The notes: generated by a model from the sequence alone, not told the origin. A stretch of 64,000 nucleotides of DNA from Roseiarcus sp963780825 (GCA_963780825.1 CAWADL010000023.1:248001-312000), one strand, 5' to 3'; numbered from the stretch's first letter, positions 39,075 through 47,422 are shown. A program made the numbers and translations.

Positions 39075-39734
39075 ATGGCGGGTGAAACCCTCGACACCAA
39101 CTACGCCCGCGCCGGCTATCACTCGAGCCAGGTTTGGGGCCGCCGCCCCGCGCTGATCCTCATCGATTTCGCTCACGCCTATTACGATCCCGCCGCCCCC
39201 CTGTTTGGCGGCGAGGGCTGCAAAACCGCGCTCCAATCCGCGCTGCGACTGCGCGAGGTCGCCCACGCCAGCGGGCTGCCGGTGGTGCTTACGGAGGTCA
39301 AATATCGCAAGGGCGGCGCGGATGGCGGCATATTCTTCCGCAAGGCGCCGCCGCTCTCCTGCTTCGTTGCGGGTGAACCGACGCAGGCCTTCGCTGAAGG
39401 GTTGACGCCGCGCGACGACGAACTGATCATCACCAAACAATATCCGAGCTCGTTCTTCGGCACGAGCCTTTCCGCGTCCCTGACCGCCGCCGGCGTCGAC
39501 ACGCTGGTGCTCACCGGCTTGACCACCTCGGGCTGCGTGCGCGCGACCTGCGTCGACAGCATGAGCCACGGCTTCATCACGATCGTCGCGCGCGAGGGCG
39601 TCGGCGATCGTGACACGCGTCCGCACGAGGCCAATCTCTACGACATGAGCGCAAAATACGCCGACGTCGTCTCAGAGGATCGGATCGCCGGCTACTTCCG
39701 GGAGAACGCGAATTGGCGCACGCGCGCTTTGTAG
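39075..39734 (+). CDS. Cysteine hydrolase, N-carbamoylsarcosine amidase-like
   Basis: Intact 219-residue isochorismatase-superfamily enzyme. The catalytic triad is visible as D31 (ALILIDFAHAYY), K121 (ELIITKQYPSSFFGT) and C154 (LTGLTTSGCVRATCVD), the spacing found in N-carbamoylsarcosine amidohydrolase. The opening YARAGYHSSQVWGRRPALIL also resembles that enzyme. AGGAGGA lies 4 bases before ATG 39075; an ATG at 39039 belongs to repeat A. Its place after hyuAB suggests that it hydrolyses the N-carbamoyl product of ring opening to an amino acid, CO2 and ammonia. Maleamate amidase is an alternative. Confidence 0.88.
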   Translation: MAGETLDTNYARAGYHSSQVWGRRPALILIDFAHAYYDPAAPLFGGEGCKTALQSALRLREVAHASGLPVVLTEVKYRKGGADGGIFFRKAPPLSCFVAGEPTQAFAEGLTPRDDELIITKQYPSSFFGTSLSASLTAAGVDTLVLTGLTTSGCVRATCVDSMSHGFITIVAREGVGDRDTRPHEANLYDMSAKYADVVSEDRIAGYFRENANWRTRAL

Positions 39735-39825
39735 ACGCGGTCGTCGACCGCGTTGGTTGGGACAAGCGCCTTAGTCGGCTGGTTTTCTCCAAGCCGAGCT
39801 GCCGCGGTCGGCGACCGCGGCTACA
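39730..39825. repeat. Intergenic repeat family B, copy 2
   Basis: 96-bp palindrome (TGTAGACGCGGTCGTCGACC ... GGTCGGCGACCGCGGCTACA) overlapping the last codons of the cysteine hydrolase gene and ending 32 bases before the sugar-binding protein ATG. Confidence 0.88.
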
Positions 39826-39857
39826 GGGCGCCGGGATTTTATAGGAGGAGGAGCGTC

Positions 39858-40952
39858 ATGAAGAAAAGCTTGTTATATTGTTTGGCGGCGGGGATGGCTT
39901 TGCTCACAACGCCGGCCTGGGCCGACGGCGTCAGCGACGCCAAGGCGCTGATCGCCAAATATTCGAAGCTTCCGGCCTTCGAGCCGCCGGGGCCGCCTTT
40001 CGACGCGGCGGCCTGCATGAAGGGCAAGAAACTGTTCGCCATTCCCCTGACCGATGACAATCCGTTTGAGGTCGCAATCATCGGCGGCATGCAACAGGCG
40101 GCCAAGACGGCCGGGTTCGAGTTCCGCGCCTGGCAGACCAGTCTGTCTCCAGATCAATGGACGCAAGGCCTCAACAAGGCGGCGGACGAGAAGTTCAATG
40201 TCGTCGATCTCGTCGGCGGCCTGCCGCCGGAATTCATCGCGCCGCAGATTGCCGAGGTGAAGGCCAAGGGCGTCAAGGTCACCACCACGCACGATTACGA
40301 TTTCACCCAGACCCCGCCGGACTTCCTCGACGGTTCGGCCAAGACGGACTACGTGACTGTCGGCAAGTTGATCGCCGCCTGGGCGATCGCCAAGACCGAC
40401 GGCAAAGTCGATGCCGTGGTGTTTGGTCCTGACGAAATCACGCCGACGATTCCCCTGAAGACGGCGATCCTCGACTATTTCAAGACCAACTGCCCGTCCT
40501 GCAAGACGACCTATATCAACACGCCCGCGGCCGAATGGGCGACGAAGATCCAACCGGCGGTGCAGGGCGCACTGCTCGCCGACCCCAACATCAACTATGT
40601 GTTGCCGATCTACGATTCGGAATCGCAGTTCGCGGCGCCCGCCATCGTCGCCACCGGCTCGAAGGCGAAGATCGCCACCTATAACGGCACGCCGTTCGTG
40701 CTCGATATGATCCGCGACGGCGACATCGTCGAGATGGATGTCGGGGAGTCGCTGGGTTGGGTGGGCTTTGCCGGCGTCGACGCCGATATGCGGCTCGCCT
40801 GCGGCCTGAAGCCGCCGGTCACACAGCTCAATACGCCGGCTTATATCTTCGACAAGTCCAACGTCGCGACCGCCGGGAAGCCCGCCACCTTCAACGACGG
40901 TTACGGCGACGCGCATATCGCCGGCTTCAAGGCGCTCTGGGGCGTCAAGTGA
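39858..40952 (+). CDS. Sugar-type ABC transporter substrate-binding protein
   Basis: Intact 364-residue periplasmic protein with a signal peptide (MKKSLLYCLAAGMALLTTPA, cleaved near WADG). TAGGAGGAGGAGCGTC precedes the ATG. The domain is of the Peripla_BP_4 type: KLFAIPLTDDNPFEVAIIGG, LVGGLPPEFIAPQIAEVKAK and KIQPAVQGALLADPNINYVL. Such proteins usually bind pentoses or related polar solutes. Here the position between a cyclic-ureide hydrolase set and an ICL-family enzyme leaves the ligand open. The two cysteines at TNCPSC may form a disulfide. Confidence 0.9.
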   Translation: MKKSLLYCLAAGMALLTTPAWADGVSDAKALIAKYSKLPAFEPPGPPFDAAACMKGKKLFAIPLTDDNPFEVAIIGGMQQAAKTAGFEFRAWQTSLSPDQWTQGLNKAADEKFNVVDLVGGLPPEFIAPQIAEVKAKGVKVTTTHDYDFTQTPPDFLDGSAKTDYVTVGKLIAAWAIAKTDGKVDAVVFGPDEITPTIPLKTAILDYFKTNCPSCKTTYINTPAAEWATKIQPAVQGALLADPNINYVLPIYDSESQFAAPAIVATGSKAKIATYNGTPFVLDMIRDGDIVEMDVGESLGWVGFAGVDADMRLACGLKPPVTQLNTPAYIFDKSNVATAGKPATFNDGYGDAHIAGFKALWGVK

Positions 40953-40954
40953 AC

Positions 40955-42543
40955 ATGCCTGTAGCCGCGGTCGTTGACCGCGGCGGGCCGGGGTCGGCGA
41001 CCCCGGCTACAGAGGCGCTTTTTGTCGAGGGCTTGTCCAAGCGCTTCGGCGGGGCGCTCGCGCTCGACAATGTCAGCCTCGCCGTGCGTCGCGGCGAGGT
41101 GCACGGCCTGTTGGGCAGCAACGGGTCCGGCAAATCGACGCTCATCAAGATTCTCGCCGGCTTCCACGCGCCCGGAGTCGGGCGGTCGGATTGCGTTGTT
41201 TGGTCATGAGTTGGAGCTTGCCCGTCCACGCCGAGGCTGCGAAGGCGCGCGGCCTGGCGTTTGTTCATCAAAATCTCGCGCTGATCCCCACGCTCTCGCT
41301 GACCGAGAACTTCCGTCTGACCCGCCTGTCGACCGAACCGAATTGGCGCGTCGCCTGGCGGCGCGAGCATGCCGAAGTCGCAAGCACCCTCGCGCGTTAC
41401 GGGCTTGATCTCGATCCACGCGCGACGGTCGCAACGCTGTCGGCCGCTGAACAAGCGCTCTTCGCCATCGTGCGCGCGGTCGAGGACCTGGGGCCCGCCG
41501 AGACCGGGCGAGGGCGTCTTCTGGTGCTCGATGAGCCGACGCCGTTCCTGCCGCGCGTCGGCGTCGATCGGTTGTTTGCCCTGGTGCGCCGCATTGTCGC
41601 GGAGGGCGCCAGCGTCGTATTCGTCAGTCACGACATCGACGAGGTGATGGAAATCACCGACCGCGCGACCATCCTGCGCGACGGCGTCGTGGTTGGCGTG
41701 CTCGACACCAAACACGCCGCCGCCAGCGATTTCGTCGAGCGCATCGTCGGCCGCGCCATCAAGCCGTTTCAGGTGCACGCGCTTCCCGCGACGCGACGCG
41801 ATCCCGTCGCGCGGGTGGATGGCGTGACCGCGGCGGGCCTCGGTCCGCTTTCGCTGGAGATCGGCAAGGGCGAAATCCTCGGACTTACGGGGCTGATTGG
41901 CTCAGGCTTCGACCGCGTCTGCGCCGCGCTATACGGCGCCGAGCGGGCGACGGCGGGCCGTTTGATTGTGCGGCAGGAAGACAGTTTTGATTTGGCGAGC
42001 CTCGATCCGCCGACTGCGCTCGCCGCGGGCGTGGTCTATCTGCCGGCCGACCGCCTGCGCGCCGGCGTCATCGGCGCCCTGCCGGTCGCCGACAACGTGC
42101 TGCTGCCGGTGCTCGGCGCGATGCGGCGCCGCCTCGGGCTCGACAAAACCCGCATGGCCGCGACGGCGCGAAAACTCTGTCAGGATTATAATGTCAAACC
42201 CAACATGCCGACGCTGCCGCTTTCCGCGCTCTCGGGGGGCAATCAGCAGAAGGCGCTGATTGGCAAATGGCTGCAGACGTCGCCGGCTTTGATTCTGCTC
42301 GACGAGCCGACGCAGGGGGTGGACGTGGGCGCGCGCCAGCAGGTGTTCGCCGCGCTCGACGCGGCGAGCCGGGAAGGCGCAGGGATCGTCGTCGCCTCCA
42401 CCGATTTCGAGCAGCTCGCGCAGATCTGCCACCGCGTGCTGGTGTTCGCGCGCGGTCAGATCGTCGCAGAACTGGTTGGCGGCGATGTGATCAAAGAGAC
42501 GATCGCCGAACGCTGCTACCACTCCATGGCGCGCATCGCATGA
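40955..42543 (+). CDS. Ribose-type ABC transporter duplicated ATPase (one frameshift)
   Basis: Tandem ATPase of about 529 residues. NBD1: Walker A GSNGSGKSTLIKILAG and Walker B LLVLDEPTPFLPRVG, but a degenerate signature, LSAAEQALFAIVRA. NBD2: GLIGSGFDRVCAALYG, signature LSGGNQQKALIGKW and Walker B LILLDEPTQGVDVGA. The frame shifts at about 41175 (CCCGGAG for CCCGAG). The first 20 codons are encoded by a 52-bp family-B repeat (VAAVVDRGGPGSATPAT), so the N-terminus is extended by mobile-repeat sequence. The ATG at 40955 follows the SBP stop by 2 bases. Confidence 0.87.
40960..41011 (+). repeat. Family B repeat, copy 3, inside a coding region
   Basis: TGTAGCCGCGGTCGTTGACC, then CGCGGCGGGCCGGGG, then TCGGCGACCCCGGCTACA: a short two-hairpin member of family B lying between codon 2 and codon 19 of the ABC ATPase and read in an open frame. 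Confidence 0.85.
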
Positions 42544-42559
42544 GCCGGCGGAGCGATCG

Positions 42560-43627
42560 ATGAATATGCGCGTCCCCGACGATCTCGCCGCCTACGAACA
42601 GCGCATCGCCTCGCTCGAAGCGAAACTGCAGACGCTCGAAAATCAGGTGGTTGATCGCGCCGCGACGGCGGAGCGGGTCAGCATCAGAACTTTGAGCGAG
42701 AAATATGGGTTGATTGGCGCCTGGGCCGTGCTTATCGTTGGTTTTGGCCTGTTTGCGCCGACCATGTTCACTTGGCCGCCTTATGCGGCGATGCTCGGCC
42801 TCAATGCAATCATCGTCGTGCTGACGCTCGGCCTGACAGTGCCGCTGACGGCCGGCGACTTCGACTTGTCGGTCGCGAGCACGCTGACGCTGTCGGCGAT
42901 GCTGGTGGCGATATTGAACGTCAAATTCGGCGCGCCGATCCCCGTTGCCGTGGCCGTCGCGCTCGCCGCTGGTGTCGCTGTCGGCGCGGTGAACGCGTTT
43001 TTCATACTCTACTTCCGCATCCATTCGTTGATCGTCACGCTCGGCGTCGGCTATTTCCTCAATGGCGTCGTGTTGTGGGTGTCCAACTCGGCGGTGGTGT
43101 TTGGCATCTCGCTCACGCCGCTGATCAAGGTCGTCTTCTCAACCAAGTTCCTCGGGGTCGCGTTGCAGTTCTGGTACGCGCTGATCCTGACGGTGGTTCT
43201 CTGGTACGTTTTCGAATACACCGCCGCCGGCCGGCGCCTGCTGTTTGTCGGGCGCGGCCGTGAGGTGGCCAGGCTCAGCGGGGTCAAGGTTGAGCGAGTG
43301 CGCGCGATCTCGCTGATCGTCTCCGGCCTGATCGCCGCTTTCGGCGGCGTGCTCTACACGGGGATGCGCGGCTCGGCCGATCCAAGCTCCGGGCTGCAGT
43401 TCCTGCTGCCCGCGTTCGCGGCGGCGTTCCTCGGCTCGACGGCGATCTTTCCCGGGCGGTTCAACGCCTGGGGCGCTTTCGTCGCGGTCTATTTCCTGTC
43501 GACCGGCATCCTCGGCCTCAACTTCCTGGGCGCCGACTCCTTCGTGCAGAACCTGTTCTACGGCGGCGGGCTGGTCGTCGCGGTGTCGATCTCGCAACTC
43601 GTGCGTAAACGACAGGCGATGGACTAG
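42560..43627 (+). CDS. Ribose-type ABC transporter permease
   Basis: Intact 355-residue permease of the RbsC/XylH type. An unusual hydrophilic N-terminal extension of about 48 residues with coiled-coil character (YEQRIASLEAKLQTLENQVV) precedes the first membrane helix (GAWAVLIVGFGLFAPTMFT). Family motifs follow: LTVPLTAGDFDLSVASTLTL, NAFFILYFRIHSLIVTLGVG and GRGREVARLSGVKVERVRAI (cytoplasmic loop). It comes 16 bases after the ATPase stop and completes the importer. Confidence 0.91.
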   Translation: MNMRVPDDLAAYEQRIASLEAKLQTLENQVVDRAATAERVSIRTLSEKYGLIGAWAVLIVGFGLFAPTMFTWPPYAAMLGLNAIIVVLTLGLTVPLTAGDFDLSVASTLTLSAMLVAILNVKFGAPIPVAVAVALAAGVAVGAVNAFFILYFRIHSLIVTLGVGYFLNGVVLWVSNSAVVFGISLTPLIKVVFSTKFLGVALQFWYALILTVVLWYVFEYTAAGRRLLFVGRGREVARLSGVKVERVRAISLIVSGLIAAFGGVLYTGMRGSADPSSGLQFLLPAFAAAFLGSTAIFPGRFNAWGAFVAVYFLSTGILGLNFLGADSFVQNLFYGGGLVVAVSISQLVRKRQAMD

Positions 43628-43642
43628 CTGTAAAGGAGAGCC

Positions 43643-43788
43643 GTCATTGCGAGCGAAGCGAAGCCATCCAGCGCCGCGGCAGGACGCCACCGCATCAAAT
43701 CGAGCAACGTCGCGCGCCGCCGGCGCCTGGCGAATTCAAATCGACGCATCACGGCGCGGCTGGATTGCTTCGCTGCGCTCGCAATGAC
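43643..43788. repeat. Intergenic repeat family A, copy 5
   Basis: 146-bp element between the permease stop and the ICL-family gene. The right end GCTGCGCTCGCAATGAC lies 16 bases before the next ATG, so the repeat carries the ribosome-binding region (AGGGAGGATACA) at its edge. Confidence 0.9.
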
Positions 43789-43804
43789 GGTCAGGGAGGA
43801 TACA

Positions 43805-44671
43805 ATGAGTAAGCGCAATCTCGGCGAGGCGCTGCGCGCCGGCGAGTTCGTGGCCGCGCCGGGCCTGCACGACATGATGGCGGCGGTTATCGCCAACAAG
43901 ATCGGCTTCGATTTCGTCTACGCCTCAGGCTTCTGGCTCACCGCCTCCGGCTACGGGCTGCCTGACGCAGGGATCGCCACCTACACGCAGATGCTCGATC
44001 GCGTGGCGACGCTGACGCGCCTGGTTGACGCCAGCGTGATCGCCGACGCCGACACCGGCTATGGCGGCCTGCTCAACGTGCATCATACCGTGCGCGGTTA
44101 TGAAGAGGCGGGCGTCGCCGCGATCCAGATCGAGGATCAGGAATTCCCGAAGAAATGCGGGCATACGCCGTTCAAGCGCGTGGTGCCGATCCTGGACATG
44201 GTGGAGAAGGTCAAGGTCGCCTGCGAAGCGCGGCGCAACCCGGACGGCATGCTGGTGATCGCCCGCACCGACGCGCGCCAACCCGAAGGTTTTGAGGGCG
44301 CCATGAAGCGGGGCCTCGCCTATGCCGAGGCGGGCGCCGACATCGTGTTTCTCGAGGCGCTCGAAAGCGAGGCGGAAATGCGCGAGGCGTGCAAGCGCAT
44401 CGCCAAGCCGATGATGGCCAACATGGCCGACGGCGGCAAGACGCCGATCCGGTCGAAGACCGAGCTCGCAGAGATCGGCTATGCGCTGGCGATCTATCCC
44501 TCGATCACCGGGCTTGCGGCGAGCGCGGCGATCGAGAACGCCTTCCGGGTGTTCAAGGCCGAGGGCACGTCGAATTCGCCGAACCTGCCGCTGTTCGATT
44601 TCCGCGAGTTCCAGAGCCTGATCGGCTTCGAGGATGTCTGGGCGTTCGAGCGGAAGTGGGCGCGGAATTAG
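43805..44671 (+). CDS. Isocitrate lyase/PEP mutase family protein
   Basis: Intact 288-residue TIM-barrel enzyme. Metal-binding residues D81 and D83 (VIADADTGYGG), E110/D111 (AAIQIEDQEFPKKCGH) and the catalytic loop KKCGH (116-120) are present; the cysteine is typical of C-C lyases such as 2-methylisocitrate lyase and oxaloacetate-type lyases. The family splits or forms bonds next to an alpha-keto acid. AGGGAGG precedes the ATG at 43805. It is the last gene of the plus-strand island and may process a carbon skeleton released from the cyclic substrate; the exact reaction is unknown. Confidence 0.88.
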   Translation: MSKRNLGEALRAGEFVAAPGLHDMMAAVIANKIGFDFVYASGFWLTASGYGLPDAGIATYTQMLDRVATLTRLVDASVIADADTGYGGLLNVHHTVRGYEEAGVAAIQIEDQEFPKKCGHTPFKRVVPILDMVEKVKVACEARRNPDGMLVIARTDARQPEGFEGAMKRGLAYAEAGADIVFLEALESEAEMREACKRIAKPMMANMADGGKTPIRSKTELAEIGYALAIYPSITGLAASAAIENAFRVFKAEGTSNSPNLPLFDFREFQSLIGFEDVWAFERKWARN

Positions 44672-44771
44672 AGGGCAGCCGCCCTCTGTAGACGCGGTCG
44701 CTGATCGCGTTCTCGCGGCAAGCGCTTCGCTCTGAAGGTTTTTGCAAGCGGAAACACCGCGGTCGACGACC

Positions 44772-44976
44772 CATAGGCGCTAACTAATAGATTGCCGATT
44801 TATTTCAAAGACTTGATGTCATCCCCGCGAAAGCGGGGATCCAGGGGCTACCGCACCTCGTGTGGCCAACACGCTGAAGCGCACGTCGTGTGGCCCCTGG
44901 ATCCCCGCTTTCGCGGGGATGACATGCTGGCAAGTTATTCAATATTATCGGAAATTGCTCTGGGTTAGCGCCTATG
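44772..44976. mobile_element. MITE-like element with 13-bp terminal inverted repeats
   Basis: Ends CATAGGCGCTAAC (44772-44784) and GTTAGCGCCTATG (44964-44976) are exact inverted repeats. GGTCGACGACC occurs directly on both sides (44761-44771, 44977-44987), as a target-site duplication. The element has no coding capacity and contains a complete family-C palindrome in its centre. It was inserted into a family-B repeat. Confidence 0.75.
44817..44924. repeat. Intergenic repeat family C, copy 2
   Basis: TGTCATCCCCGCGAAAGCGG ... CCGCTTTCGCGGGGATGACA with an inner GTGTGGCCAACACG; nested inside the MITE-like element. Confidence 0.9.
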
Positions 44977-45037
44977 GGTCGACGACCGCGGCTACAACCC
45001 GGTTCATTCCCGCTGCGGTTTGCGCTAGATCACGCGT

Positions 45038-45643
45038 ATGACCGGCTCTTTCGACCTCACCCCCGACGAAACCCTGGCGGAATTCCGCGCCGCCGGTGCG
45101 CTGTTGGAGGGGCATTTCGTGCTCAGCTCCGGCCGACATTCGCCGATCTTCCTGCAGAAGATGTTCATCTTCCAGGACCCGAAGCGCACCGAAAAGCTCT
45201 GCCGGGCGCTGGCGGTCAAAGCGCGCGAAAAATTCGGACCGATCGACATCGTCGCCTCGCCGGCGCTCGGCGGGATCGTGCCGGGCTATGAGACCGCGCG
45301 TTGGCTCGACGCCAAGGCGATCTTCGTCGAACGCGAGGACGGCGTGTTCAAGCTGCGGCGCGGCTTCACGATCCCGGCACGCGCGCGCGTTCTCATGGTG
45401 GAGGACATCATCACCACCGGGCTGTCCTCGCGCGAGTGCCTCGCCGCGCTCGCCGAGCATCCCGGCGAGATCGTCGGCGCGGCTTGCCTGATTGATCGCT
45501 CGGGCGGCAAGGCCGATATCGGCTACCCCCGGGTCAGCCTGTGCACGCTCGACATTCCCGATTACGCCGCCGACGCGCTGCCGCCGGAGCTTGCCGCACT
45601 GCCGGCGGTGAAGCCGGGAAGCCGGACCGCGCCGAAAGCCTGA
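45038..45643 (+). CDS. pyrE: Orotate phosphoribosyltransferase
   Basis: Intact 201-residue enzyme of de novo pyrimidine synthesis that makes OMP from orotate and PRPP. The PRPP-binding motif is VLMVEDIITTGLS (118-130). The N-terminal region GHFVLSSGRHSPIFLQKMF binds orotate, and ASPALGGIVPGYETARWLD is the second conserved block. ATG 45038 is preferred because it gives the usual N-terminus. It leads a close plus-strand set with pdxJ 13 bases downstream. Confidence 0.94.
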   Translation: MTGSFDLTPDETLAEFRAAGALLEGHFVLSSGRHSPIFLQKMFIFQDPKRTEKLCRALAVKAREKFGPIDIVASPALGGIVPGYETARWLDAKAIFVEREDGVFKLRRGFTIPARARVLMVEDIITTGLSSRECLAALAEHPGEIVGAACLIDRSGGKADIGYPRVSLCTLDIPDYAADALPPELAALPAVKPGSRTAPKA

Positions 45644-45656
45644 GGAGGGTCTTGCC

Positions 45657-46398
45657 ATGAGTAAATTGCGGCTGGGCGTCAACGTCGATCATGTCGCGAC
45701 CGTGCGCAACGCCCGCGGCGGCGCGGCGCCTGATCCGGTGCGCGCCGCGCTGCTGGCGATCGAAGCCGGCGCTGACGGGATTACCGCGCATCTGCGCGAG
45801 GATCGCCGCCACATCCGCGACGAGGACATGCGGCGCGCTGAAGGCGTCGATCAGCAAACCGCTCAACTTCGAGATGGCCGCCACCGAGCAGATGCTCGAC
45901 ATCGCGCTACAGACGCAACCGCACGCCTGTTGTCTGGTGCCGGAGAAGCGCACCGAGCGCACGACCGAGGGCGGTCTCGATGTCGTCGGGCAGCATGATT
46001 ATCTGAAGCCTTTCGTCGCCGAGCTCGGGCGCGCAGGCATTCGGGTCTCGCTGTTCATCGAGCCTTCGTTGGAATCGCTGAAGGCGGCGGTTTCGTTAAA
46101 GGCGCCGGTGGTTGAACTGCACACGGGCGCCTGGTGCGATGCGGTGGCGCATGGCGACACCGAGAAGGCCACCGGCGAGTTCGCGCGCATCCGCGCCGCG
46201 GCCGCGGAAACCACGCGGCTAGGGCTCGAATGCCATGCCGGCCACGGCCTCGACTACGATACGGCGCGGCAAATCTCCGCACTGCCGCAGATCTTTGAGC
46301 TCAACATCGGCCATTTCCTGATTGGCGAAGCAATCTTCGTTGGGCTTGCCGAAAGCCTCCGCCTGATGCGCAAGGCGATGGACGAGGGCCGCGCGTGA
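45657..46398 (+). CDS. pdxJ: Pyridoxine 5'-phosphate synthase (one frameshift)
   Basis: PdxJ condenses 1-deoxyxylulose 5-phosphate with 3-amino-2-oxopropyl phosphate in vitamin B6 synthesis. About 247 residues. RLGVNVDHVATVRNARGG, ITAHLREDRRHIRDEDMRRL, LVPEKRTERTTEGGLDV, LHTGAWCDAV and ECHAGHGLDYDTAR are hallmark segments. One extra base at about 45838 (CGCGCTG for CGCCTG) splits it. The stop overlaps the GTG start of acpS, the conserved pdxJ-acpS coupling. Confidence 0.95.
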
Positions 46399-46787
46399 TC
46401 ATCGGCATCGGCAGCGACCTCTGCGACATCCACCGCATCGAGCAAACACTCGAGCGCTTCGGCGACAAATTCATCGCGCGCTGTTTCACGGCAATCGAGC
46501 GCGCCAAGAGCGACCGACGCGCTGAGCGCGCCGCCTCCTACGCCAAGCGCTTTGCGGCCAAGGAGGCTTGCGCCAAGGCGCTCGGCACCGGCTTGCGCCA
46601 CGGCGTATTTTGGCGGGACATGGGCGTCGTGAATTTGCCGAGCGGGGCGCCGACGATGCGATTGACCGGCGGCGCCGCTGAGCGTTTGGCGGCGATAACG
46701 CCGCCCGGGCGCCAAACAACCATCCACCTGACGATTACCGACGAATATCCGCTCGCCCAGGCGTTTGTGGTGATCGAGGCGAACTGA
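46395..46787 (+). CDS. acpS: Holo-[acyl-carrier-protein] synthase
   Basis: Intact 130-residue phosphopantetheinyl transferase that activates ACP. IIGIGSDLCDIHRIE carries the magnesium ligand D8, and YAKRFAAKEACAKALGTG has the second ligand E57 and the KxxAAKEA-type motif. It starts at GTG 46395, overlapping the pdxJ TGA, and ends 2 bases before tag. Length is normal for bacterial AcpS. Confidence 0.95.
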   Translation: MIIGIGSDLCDIHRIEQTLERFGDKFIARCFTAIERAKSDRRAERAASYAKRFAAKEACAKALGTGLRHGVFWRDMGVVNLPSGAPTMRLTGGAAERLAAITPPGRQTTIHLTITDEYPLAQAFVVIEAN

Positions 46788-46789
46788 GC

Positions 46790-47422
46790 ATGCCCGAGAA
46801 AGCTCCACGTCCTCGAGAGGCCATCGTTCACGCTGACGGGATTTGCCGATGCCCCTGGGCCGGCGCCGATCCGCTTTATGTCGCCTATCACGACGAGGAG
46901 TGGGGAGTTCCCGAGTGGAACGATCGCCAGTTGTTTGAAAAGCTGATCCTCGACGGCTTTCAGGCTGGCCTGTCGTGGATCACGATCCTTCGCAAACGCG
47001 AGGCCTTCCGCGCCGCTTTCGATGGCTTCGAACCCGCGAAGATTGCCCGCTACAGTGAAAAGAAACTCGACAAGCTGATGGCCGATCCCGGCATCGTGCG
47101 CAACCGCGCGAAGATCAAGGCTGCGCCGGCGTTGGCGCGCATCTACCTCGATCTTCAAGCCAAGGGCGGCTTTGCGCGGCATGTTTGGAGTTTTGTTGAC
47201 GGGCGTCCACTCGTCGCACCTCGCAAGACACTGGCCGACATTCCCGCGCAAACCATGCAAAGCGAGGCGCTTTCGAAAGATCTGCGCCAGCGCGGCGGCA
47301 ACTTTGTTGGTCCAACGATTGTCTACGCCTTCATGCAAGCGGTTGGCATGGTCAATGATCATCTCGGCGCCTGCCACCGCCACGGCGCATGTGTAGCGCT
47401 CGGAAAACAGACGCCGTGGTGA
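46790..47422 (+). CDS. tag: DNA-3-methyladenine glycosylase I
   Basis: Intact 210-residue Tag enzyme, which excises 3-methyladenine. The zinc-binding signature starts CRCPWAGADPLYVAYHDEEW and is completed by MVNDHLGACHRHGAC near the C-terminus. The segment LILDGFQAGLSWITILRKRE carries the Tag helix-hairpin-helix region. With alkA at 6 kb, the window holds both classes of constitutive and AlkA-type alkylation-repair glycosylase. It overlaps the following HD gene by a GTGA junction. Confidence 0.94.
   Translation: MPEKAPRPREAIVHADGICRCPWAGADPLYVAYHDEEWGVPEWNDRQLFEKLILDGFQAGLSWITILRKREAFRAAFDGFEPAKIARYSEKKLDKLMADPGIVRNRAKIKAAPALARIYLDLQAKGGFARHVWSFVDGRPLVAPRKTLADIPAQTMQSEALSKDLRQRGGNFVGPTIVYAFMQAVGMVNDHLGACHRHGACVALGKQTPW

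Larger units (their letters stand above)
44687..44996. repeat. Family B repeat, copy 4, interrupted by an insertion
   Basis: 44687-44771 and 44988-44996 together make a normal family-B palindrome (TGTAGACGCGGTCGCTGATC ... GGTCGACGACCGCGGCTACA). A 205-bp element plus an 11-bp duplication separates the halves. Confidence 0.85.

Noticed and set aside
44687..44996. Complete insertion sequence with transposase
   Set aside because: The 205-bp element has terminal repeats and a target duplication but no coding capacity, so it is non-autonomous.
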